Both the position numbers and the translations under genes were made by a program. A DNA stretch of 64,000 bases from Todiramphus chloris collaris (lineage: Eukaryota; Chordata; Aves; Coraciiformes; Alcedinidae). Under the pieces are notes generated by a model that was not told the origin of the DNA, ran no database searches, and saw only the letters and a list, made by a program, of their open reading frames with translations. Shown here one piece after another: positions 55,939 through 64,000 of the stretch (the first letter of the stretch is position 1; each line of letters opens with the position of its first letter). The stretch spans positions 4,772,490-4,836,489 of the forward strand of contig JANVCC010000018.1 in NCBI GenBank assembly GCA_025345505.1. Direction: 5' to 3'.

Positions 55939-56040
55939 TGGCCAATAGGCGCCAAGTCCTGGCCAGTAGGCGCCAGATTCTGGCCAATAGGCGCCAGGTC
56001 CTACCCGCACGCCCCGCCCGGGAGCCCGCTCTGGCCAATG
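55939..56040 (+). promoter_or_regulatory. TDRD6: CCAAT-box array with 21-bp period
   Basis: CTGGCCAATAGGCGCCAAGT, CTGGCCAGTAGGCGCCAGAT and CTGGCCAATAGGCGCCAGGT follow each other with a spacing of exactly 21 bases. The CCAAT cores are at 55942, 55963 (as CCAGT) and 55984. A fourth CTGGCCAATGG lies at 56035, 51 bases on. CCAAT in this setting is the NF-Y target, and each unit also carries the palindrome GGCGCC. The array is 400-500 bases upstream of the TDRD6 start codon. Confidence 0.8.
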
Positions 56041-56375
56041 GCGGCGAAGCGAGGTCGGAGGGCTCGCCTCCTCACGCCGCTTCCCGGCCGGGCCGCTACC
56101 ACGCTGCCGGCGGGGAGCGCCCACCCGGGGCGAGGACAACGCCAGGCAGCTCGGGGCTGAGCCCTGCGCTCCAGCCTGCCCCACGGATAACCCTCCTAAT
56201 GCTGCCTCTTCCGAGCAGCGTCGGTTTAGCGGGAGCGGCCGGTGCGTGAGCCCGCTCGGTCCTTCCTGTGCCGTGTCCGCCCCCCCGCCGCAGGAGGTGG
56301 GGAGATGGAAAATGGACTCGACCGCTTGGGGCGGCCCCGGAGTGGTTCCCCGCGGGGCCGTGGGCGGGGCGCGGC

Positions 56376-56382
56376 CTATATG
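56376..56382 (+). promoter_or_regulatory. TDRD6: TATA-like motif before TDRD6
   Basis: GCGGCCTATATGCTG is the only AT-rich word in a GC-rich stretch, about 60 bases before the chosen ATG and just after a GC box. If used as a TATA box it would place the transcription start about 30 bases before the ATG. It could be chance. Confidence 0.35.
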
Positions 56383-56439
56383 CTGCGGGCCGCGGGTGCC
56401 GGGCTTCGTGCGGGCGGAGAGGGCGGCAGCAGCAGCGGG

Positions 56440-59400
56440 ATGAGCTGCGGGCCGGGGATGCTGCGCCCCGGCACCACCCTGACCCTGCGGGTCTCCGCCG
56501 TCAGCCTGCACCCCGAGGTTCCTATCCTGCGGCTCTGGGGGCTGCTGGGCGAGCGCGGCGCTGACTATGTCCGTCTCCACCGTGAGATCCAGGCGGCTGC
56601 GTGGCCGCGTCTGGTGGCCGCCCCGGACCCTAGCGTGCCGGCGGGCAGTGGGGCAGAGCTGTGCGTTGGGGACCTGGGCCTGGTGGAGGTGGTGGGGCTC
56701 TGGTACCGTTGTTGCGTGGTGAGTCGCCGCGGCCACCGCTACCGCGTGTTCCTGCTCGATGAGGGCTGCGTGGTGGTCACGTCCTCCTATTACCTGGCGC
56801 AGGGTTGCAAGGAGCTTTTCCACCTACCTCCCGAGGTGCTGGGCTTTATTGTGGCTGACGTCGTGCCCTCGGGAGGTCCCAGCGTGGTGGCCTGTGAGGA
56901 TGTGCCGATTTCCACCTGGACAGTGGAGGCTGTGGAGTTTCTCAGTTGCCTGCATGGCAAGGAGTTGTCGGGCCTGGTACAGGAGGTGGTGACGCCACAG
57001 GTCGTAGTGCTCGAGCTGCCCCAGCTTGTGTCCCAGATGCATCACCTGGGCCTGGCCCAGCAGGTCACTCACAGTTGGTTCTGCCAGGTCCTACAGCGCT
57101 GCCTGACTTATGGCCACTTAAGGAACCAGCTCAAGCGGCAGCCTCCAGCACGTTCCCTTCTAACTTCTGCAGTGCCGCAGCTTCTCCGTGTTTTGCTCTC
57201 CTATCAGCCAGTGACAGCTACCTTGGATTACTTCTACCCACGGCTTCAGTTGGGTGTGACGGAGCCTGTCTTAGTGACCCATGTTTCTGACCCGCACCAC
57301 ATCTACTGCCAGTTGCAGAGCCTGTCCCGGGAGATCCGTTGCCTTTCTGATACCATGCGTCACACTTATGACCGATGGGAGCCAGATTTGTTGCCCAAAG
57401 TGGGCTCAGCTTGTGCTGCCCGGGGCAGAGATGGACAGTGGTACCGTGCACTCCTGCTGGAGGTTATTGCTGGGGAGCAGGACCAGCAACTGGCTCTAGT
57501 GATCTTTGTGGACTATGGCAGGAAGGAGACTGTGACCAGAGCTAACCTGCGCCATTTGCCTGTTGAGTGCTTTCGCATGCCTGTAGTGACTTACGCTTGT
57601 GCTCTTCAGGGTATCTCAGATAGGGGTTGTGGCTGGTCCCCGTCACAGATTGATGAACTGAAAGCACTGGTGCTAGGCAAAGGAGTGAGTGCTCGCATTG
57701 ATACATTTAACTCTTTTGAGCACCTCTATTATGTGAACATGTATGGAGAAAATGGCATCAACTTGAACTGTCTTTTTGCGGTGCAGGCTCACTGCCTGGT
57801 GAGCAAGACTCAGGAGCAGATAAAGGTAGGAGAATCCGCAGCTGAAGGACTAGACTTGCCACCAGGACTACCTTCTGTTGCTTTAACACATAGAGATTTG
57901 GCCTCTTCTGTAGTTGGTGTGCATCTGAAGTTGGGCACGTTTCATGGCGTGCAGGTCTCCTACATCCGAGACCCATCTGAGTTCTGGCTGCAGCTCCATG
58001 AGCACTGCCAGCTCCTCAGGCAGCTGAGGCAAAGCATGTGGAATTTTTACTCTCATGCCACAAAGCTAAATGGTGCTGGGTGGGACCTCCAGCCTGGATC
58101 TCTCTGTTGTGCCAGTGGGAAAGACGGTACCTTTTATCGAGCAGTGATCACCAGGGTGCTGGACAGTGGGGTAGAGATACACCTGATGGACAGAGGCAGT
58201 ACGGAAATGGTAGATCGATGTGTGGTAAAGGAGCTGCTTTCTCGGTTCCAGGAACTACCTGCTTTAGCTCTGAAATGCTGTTTGGCAGGTGTCACCCCTC
58301 TGAAAGGAAGTTGGAGTGAATCGTCCGTGTCTGCCTTCAGAGAGATTGTACAAAACAAGGAACTCGAGGTTCATTTTTTGACTGTGCAGGGTGACAAATA
58401 CATGGTCGATGTTTTTGACCAGTCCCAATTAGGAGAGAAAAGTGTGAGTAAACTCATGGCCCAGGGAGGATATGCTGAATACCAGAGGTGTGAAATGCCC
58501 GAGGCTCTCCAGAGGTCACCTGAGAAGGCTTCGAGCCGGGCCTCTTCCCCAACACATGCTGAGGAGGAAATCCAAGTAACTGCGGAGAAGAGGCTCAGTG
58601 AAGAGTCTGATGTAGAGAGAAGCGATAGAACATTTAATCCTTCTGTGACTGTGATGGTCAGAGACAGCCCTGTTGCAGCTGTTCAGAGTTCTAAAAGTCA
58701 TGAATCTGTTCCTGCTCAGAAATGTGAGGGCAAGGAAAACCTGCCTGTCTCTCAGAGTCAGAATTCTGTGGAAATGAAGCCCAGTTCCTCTTACGGATGT
58801 CAGTTAGAAGTGGGAAGTACAGTTAATGTAGTTGTGTCGTATGTTGAAAATCCTGGTTATTTTTGGTGTCAGTTAAGTGGAAATTACCAAGCCCTTGAGT
58901 TATTAATGGCTGAAATTCAGGAGTATTGCAACAATTCATCCCACCCACATGCTTGGCCAAGTTCTGTATGTTTAGCCCAGTACTCGGAGGACAAAAAATG
59001 GTACAGGGCAGTAATAACTGGTGAAGTTCCTTGTGCAGAAAAAGTAGAAGTTGTGTATGTTGACTATGGCAACAGAGAGTTGGTGTCTCTAACAAATCTC
59101 CGCTTAACCAATGAACGCTTTCTGAGGTTAGAGGCTCAGGCTTTCAGGTGCAGCCTTTACAACTTAATCCAAGCGAATGGTCAGGATCCTTTTGCTTGGG
59201 ATGAAGCAGCAATTCAGGCTTTTCAGGAGTTCGTTGATACTTCATCATCTTGCTTTGAACTGAAGTGTACAATCTTTGCCTTGGCTTCGATAAACAATAA
59301 GGAGCTATTTAACATTGTAGATATAATGACACCTTTCCAGAGCGCTTGCCAGTTTCTGACCGAAAGAGGTGTGGCCAGATGTTTAGCTCCTCAAAAGTGT

Positions 59401-62400
59401 CTGGTATCCTCAGTTCAGCTTCGTTCTTACTATTATTCTACGCATGGCATCAAAATTGGTGGTGAGGAAGACGTTTATATTACGCATGTTGAGGATCCAC
59501 AGACGTTTTACTGTCAACTTGAAAGATGTGCAGATGTCTTAGCACAGCTTACCGAAAGCATCAGTTGCCTGACTGAAACAATGACCTCCTTAAATACCTT
59601 GCAGAAGTGTGGGACCTTGTGCCTTGCGAAGTATACTGACAATCACTGGTACAGGGGAGTAATTACAAAAATAGAACCCAATATGGAAGTCTTCTTTGTG
59701 GATTTTGGGAACACAGAGACGATAGAGAAAGACTGTCTGCTTCCTCTACCCAGTGATGCTGGTGATACCTTACTTTTGCCGATGCAGGCTATAAAGTGTT
59801 CCTTGTCTGGTATATTTTGTGTTCCCAAAGAAGCTACAGTGTGGTTTAAGGAAGCTGTCCTAGAAAGGCAATTAAAAGCAGTAATAGTAGGAAAGGAATC
59901 TGACGGTAAACTGTTGATAGAGTTGTTTGATGGCAATACTCAAATTAATGCAAAACTGAAGGAGGAGTTAATAAACAATACGCAGCTGAATAGGCCTGTA
60001 GAAAATGAAACTTTGTGCTCCAGAAATGCAGACGTGAATGAGAGCAATGAGACTGCAGAATCACCTTTAAATGCAGGTAGACCTCTTGAAAGGAAAAAAA
60101 GCACATCTGAGGCCCACGGAGGAGAGGGGAGCAGCAAAAGGCGCTTCAAAGAAGATGTTGTCAACCTTTTCCAGCCTGACAGGAAGGGAGATCTGGCAGC
60201 TGGATTACTAGAATCTAATGAAATGCTTAGCAGTAAGAAGAATGGTTTTTTGTTAAATAAAGCTGGGGAGGAGCCTCTGCTCTCCATCCAGATGGAGACA
60301 CAGTCAGATATTAAATCTGATGCTGAAGGTGGGTGCATAACGCTTAAAAATGTGTCTGATCTACTGCAACCGAAGATAGTGCCAGCTCTTAAAGTGTCAG
60401 TGTACGTGTCTCATGTAAATAATCCGCTGGATTTTTTTGTTCAGCTAGAAAGTGATGAGGCTCAGCTTAACAGCATTTCAGAAAGCTTAAATGATGGGAC
60501 ACAAGCAAAGGACTCTTGCGGACAGCTTTTCCAAGCAGGAGACTTAATCAGTGCTGTTTATTCAGAAGACAGCCTGTGGTATCGAGCTGTAGTAAAAGAG
60601 AAGATTTCTGACAATTTGCTAAGTATACAGTATATTGATTATGGTAATACTTCAGTAATTGATGTTGGTCAGGTGCACAGACTCCCTGAAGACTTGGCAT
60701 CTATTCCAGCGATAAGCATTCACTGCTTCCTAGGTGGACTTAAATGCCAAAAAAACATAGCCTGGGCAGAGAAAACGGTGCTTTACTTCACCAAGAGAAC
60801 AAGTGATGTTCTGCTAACATGTGAATTTGTAGAGAAGGTTGAGGATAAATGGGAAGTCATTCTCACTGACCATCAAGGTATAATAACAGTGGATTTAGCT
60901 GATGAAAATCTTGCAGGTGGTTCAAGAGAAATACTTGATAGAGGAGAGAACAGTGACATGGTAGTTTTGCGTGAGCCTTTGCTTCCTCAGGCACAAAATG
61001 AAATTTCCCGTGTAAGTGACAGTAAATCATTTATCTGGAAGGTTCCAGAGGTAGGTCAGACTTTAAAAATGTATGTCACAGTGGCAAATAGTCCAGAATA
61101 CTTTTGGAGTTGCAGTGCTGATCCAGAAGACATGAACTACATAGAGGGAAAAATAGAGGAAGCTGGAGACTTTGGACTAAACTCTTTGAATGATTGCAGA
61201 TCTTGCATTGAAAGTGGTGATATTTTTCTAGTGAGAAACAGTCAAGATGGAAAGCTCTACAGAGCTAAAGTCATCAGTGTAAAAGGTGACAACGTAGTTG
61301 TTAGACATGTGGATTACGGAAGTGAGGGAGCAGTCAGCATGGCGATGGTCAGACAGATTCCATGTGAATTGCTCAAAGTACCTAACCAAGCATTTGCTTG
61401 CTGCCTGTCAGGTTTTGATTCCTCAGAGGGCTCATGGCTTCGTGAAGCAAACCAGCAATTTTATAATATGACTAGAGACCTGTTATTAGAAGCTGAAGTA
61501 ATAGGAACTCGGGAAGATAAAGCTTCTGAAGTCCCTCTGTCTGTTGTCAAACTGGAAGCTTCTGGCAAGAGTATTAATGAAGAGATGAAGTCTTTTTGGA
61601 AGGCTAATAAAGGAACTGGTGACAACGTTTTCTCCAACCTTGAGAACCCCTTAGAGGAAAATGGATATTCAAACAATGATGTGGGTATTTGTCTTGAAAG
61701 AGAAGGTACTCCTGTTTGTGGATCAGCTCAAGAAGAAAGTGAAAGTGCTTTGCTTTGTTCTGAACCTTTCCTGGGTGTAACTTCAGAGTTTTTCCATACT
61801 GCAGAAGCAAATGGGTCAGTGGGAGCTGTTGGGCTTATGCCTGGGAAGGCTGATGAAGAATGTGAAACAACTGAGCCTCAAAGCAACTTTGCTGAAGAGA
61901 CACCTCTATTTGAAGGAGAGAGTGATAACCTTGTATTACTAGAACCAATGAGAAGCTGCAGTCCTCATGTTTTGGGGAGTGAAATAAAACCTGCAGAACA
62001 GGAGTTATCTCAAGTACCATGTCGAGAGGCTGCTGAGCTGCAAGCAGAGCCGACGGGCAGTGTGTCAGCAGCCAGCCTTTTCCTAGGAGACAAACAAGAA
62101 CTGCAGAGGTTGCCAGTGCTTCAGGTACAGTCTTCAAGTGATGGAACAGGAACAGCAGCAGAAGCAGATCAATTACAAATGTACCCTTCATATGATGATC
62201 TGAAAGAGTTCATACTGGAGCTAGAGTCCCTTCCAGTGCAGTCCTCCTCTAGTGAAGAAACAAAGGAAGCTGTGGAAACGAAGTCACTTGAAATGCAGAC
62301 AGCTTCAGGCAGTGAAGCAAGAGAGAAAGCGTTGGAACAGAAATTGTTTGAGCTGCCAGCTATGAGTGAGGAGGAAGGGCATTTGGAAGCTCTGAAATTT

Positions 62401-63049
62401 CTTGAACTCTTTCCATCACTTAATGAGAGAGAGAACTTGGTGCCTTCAGTTAGCGACAGAGAGAAGACAGTACAGCTGATTCCATCTGATGTTCAGCTTT
62501 CTTTGGGAGAGAAAGCAAAAAAACCAGATTTGAATTTGTATGAGATTTATAAAGCAGAAGCTTTACAAGAAGATTGGATGGAAGTAGAGCCTCCTTCCCT
62601 AAGGCTGTCTTCATCTGGTGATAGACCTCCAAAACAGCTGGACCTGAAAACCCATGACGTGCTGTCAGTGCTAGGTGCTGAAATTGAGCAGCTTCTGAAA
62701 CTGATGTCCGATGTGCAGCCCTCTCAGGAAGATGGGAAGGAGGAGTTGCTAGAGTTGGAACATGCTGCCCTGCAAAGTTCTACAAGCTCTGGAAGCCAAT
62801 TTTCATTTCCTACAAAAGACTTAACGAATCAGAGGCCTGTTGGCATTGTCAAATCACATGACTGCAAAGCTGAGAAACATGAGGCGTGGCAGAAGAAAGA
62901 TGAATGTTATGTGGAGGAGTGGATGAAAGGAGACTCAACTGACTCATTTAAAGAATGTGGAAATACACGTGTGCAGTCTTCAGACTGTAGGCCTTGGCAC
63001 GAAGAAATAGAAAAGAAGCAAAATGAGAACTTGGCTGACTGCAGTGCAG
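56440..63049 (+). CDS. TDRD6: TDRD6 large coding exon 1
   Basis: A single 6.6-kb exon carries residues 1-2203, the same arrangement as the giant first coding exon I recall from mammalian TDRD6. It ends ...ENLADCSAG at a GTAAAG donor, leaving one base of the next codon. Without splicing the frame would go on 22 codons from the split codon and stop at 63115-63117. Confidence 0.92.
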
Positions 63050-63600
63050 GTAAAGTATCTGATTTTAAGGGGTTAAATAATCAAAATTTTGGGCATATGC
63101 AAACAGCTTTCTTGTAGGAACCTAATTTTTATTCCCTGTTAAGTTATTATATAGCGTTAACATCAGTATCCTTTGGGCTAAGGGTATCAGGTGTCAATGT
63201 GTTATCTCATGGACAATGTGACAGTCCAAAAGCAACTAACCTTACTTTGAGAAGTTAATGATTTTATGATTAGAAATCTATTTCTGAACAGGAAATGCAA
63301 TTTCAAGACTGTTCAGGATGACAGACTTTTAAATTCCAAATATTCATTAAGTAAAAGTAGTTCGGATTGAGGCAGGGGAATACAGGAGTAGAGTTGAGAA
63401 GCATTTGAGTCTTTTTGGAGGGGTTGTGTTTGTTTTGTTTTCTCCTCTTCCTCCTTCATCGATCTGTCATCATTTTTGTAGAACACAATGAGTATACTTG
63501 TAATCTGAAGGGCTTTGCTGTTGGTTCCAAGTGCGTGGTGTGGACCTCTCTAAAATGGTGCGAGGCTCTCATTTTGGAAGTATCTGAAAAAGGTACCAGG
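56440..63600 (+). CDS. TDRD6: TDRD6, multi-Tudor germ-granule protein (3' part outside window)
   Basis: TDRD6 is a germline scaffold of the chromatoid body that binds dimethyl-arginine tails of Piwi-type proteins and supports piRNA and spermatid RNA biology. Exons here are 56440-63049 and 63482-63600, giving 2243 residues before the window ends; human TDRD6 has about 2100. Seven repeats show the Tudor core: W88/LLDEG, W334/DYGR (358-361), F565/DRGS (584-587), W854/DYGN (875-878), W1070/DFGN (1088-1091), W1380/DYGN (1400-1403) and Y1607/DYGS (1625-1628). An eighth begins in exon 2. Between and after them lie acidic, Ser-rich linkers. The start MSCGPGMLRPGTTLTLRVSA was chosen because it aligns with human MCSTPGMPAPGASLALRVSF. 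The frame is open upstream to 56242, so a longer N-terminus is possible but unsupported. Confidence 0.95.
62035..62800 (+). repeat. TDRD6: Degenerate acidic/Leu repeat in the TDRD6 tail
   Basis: About nine worn copies of a unit of 20-35 residues: LPVLQVQSSSDG, LESLPVQSSSSEE, KSLEMQTASGSE, KLFELPAMSEEE, FLELFPSLNERE, IPSDVQLSLGEK, EPPSLRLSSSGD, LMSDVQPSQEDG and LEHAALQSSTSSG. The human protein has similar stretches in the same place, so this is a family feature and not a recent expansion. Confidence 0.6.
63482..63600 (+). CDS. TDRD6: TDRD6 coding exon 2 (start of the C-terminal Tudor-like unit)
   Basis: After the TTTTTGTAG acceptor the exon reads EHNEYTCNLKGFAVGSKCVV then WTSLKWCEALILEVSEKGTR and ends at GTAAGT in phase 0. 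It matches the human C-terminal LKAFTVGSKCVVWSSLRNTW region as I recall it. The residues that should follow (VLNLSNGMEEIV in human) are not found before position 64000, so another exon lies outside the window. Confidence 0.92.
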
Positions 63601-64000
63601 GTAAGTATGGTTTGAATTATCTTTCTGTAATCTTAAGATCTGGCCTTTCTTTGGTATTCTTCCAAACTTTGTAATAGACTTCTGTAAATTATTAATATTT
63701 TACGACTTAGTATTGCGAAGGCTGATTCTGGATTTACAGGCCACATAGGAACAATAGTGCCTCAAACTGAGTGGATGCTGTGTGCCAGCATTTGATATTC
63801 CCTTCACATCTCATTCCCCTGCATTCACTGGGAAGGCTGAAGGATCTGGCTTCAGTTTGAGACATGCTGATACGTGTGTGGTTCTGTCTGGCCTACAAGT
63901 TAGTGTTCTGCTATGGAGCTGTGTTACCATTAAATGCTCATGAAACGGGGCATTATTTTACTGATGTTTTGAGGAATTAGTGCTAGAACAGTTAGAAACT
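63601..64000 (+). other. TDRD6: TDRD6 intron 2, cut by window edge
   Basis: It starts with GTAAGTATGG. No further exon similarity or repeat was recognised in these 400 bases. Confidence 0.7.

Larger units (their letters stand above)
55540..56720 (+). promoter_or_regulatory. TDRD6: TDRD6 CpG island and promoter
   Basis: Dense CpG and very high GC begin abruptly near 55.54 kb and run into the TDRD6 coding start. GC boxes (GGGCGGGGC at 56362-56370, CCCCGCCC near 56011) and four CCAAT-type boxes are present. This accounts for the long but meaningless open frames on both strands here. Confidence 0.8.

Noticed and set aside
55480-56160. 226-codon open frame on the plus strand upstream of TDRD6
   Set aside because: A by-product of high GC; the peptide is composition-driven and has no recognisable domain.
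56242-56439. Using the upstream ATG at 56242 as TDRD6 start
   Set aside because: The ATG at 56440 begins a peptide that aligns from its first residues with human TDRD6; the upstream stretch is GC-driven.
55894-56823. 309-codon open frame on the minus strand across the TDRD6 promoter and start
   Set aside because: It lies in a CpG island opposite TDRD6 coding sequence and its peptide is low-complexity Ala/Gly/Pro/Arg. The repeated WPIGA-type words simply translate the CCAAT array. No family resemblance.

Overview
The window looks like nuclear DNA of a bird. Two signs point there: many 5'-truncated CR1 retrotransposons on both strands, ending in the TATGATTCT-type tail, and three vertebrate protein genes with short GT-AG introns. 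The gene order CYP39A1 (minus), SLC25A27 (plus), TDRD6 (plus) is the order I recall from human chromosome 6p12. It is a draft assembly, with two 10-base N gaps at 14154-14163 and 30707-30716.

Layout. Positions 1-13.5 kb show no supported exon and are read as intergenic DNA with relics of old repeats. CYP39A1 occupies 13.5-37.8 kb on the minus strand. All twelve coding exons could be read, with matching phases, giving a 466-residue sterol 7-alpha-hydroxylase. A GC-rich promoter region covers its first exon. A spacer of about 3.9 kb, holding mainly CR1 pieces, separates it from the divergently transcribed SLC25A27 (41.7-51.0 kb), whose nine coding exons give a 322-residue mitochondrial carrier of the UCP4 type. 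The stretch 51.0-55.2 kb is largely CR1 debris, including a piece with reverse-transcriptase motifs. A strong CpG island at 55.5-56.7 kb with a 21-bp periodic CCAAT array leads into TDRD6. One 6.6-kb exon carries seven Tudor repeats and a second exon starts an eighth. The last exon or exons lie beyond the right edge.

The three genes share a conserved neighbourhood but not a pathway: oxysterol catabolism (endoplasmic reticulum), mitochondrial transport and germ-granule/piRNA scaffolding. I found no RNA gene, CRISPR array, viral gene or new multi-gene system. The most notable unexplained signals are the CCAAT array before TDRD6, a 42-bp triplicate next to the CYP39A1 stop, a 0.4-kb polypyrimidine block broken by a gap, a duplicated 39-mer flanking the other gap, and two old imperfect palindromes.
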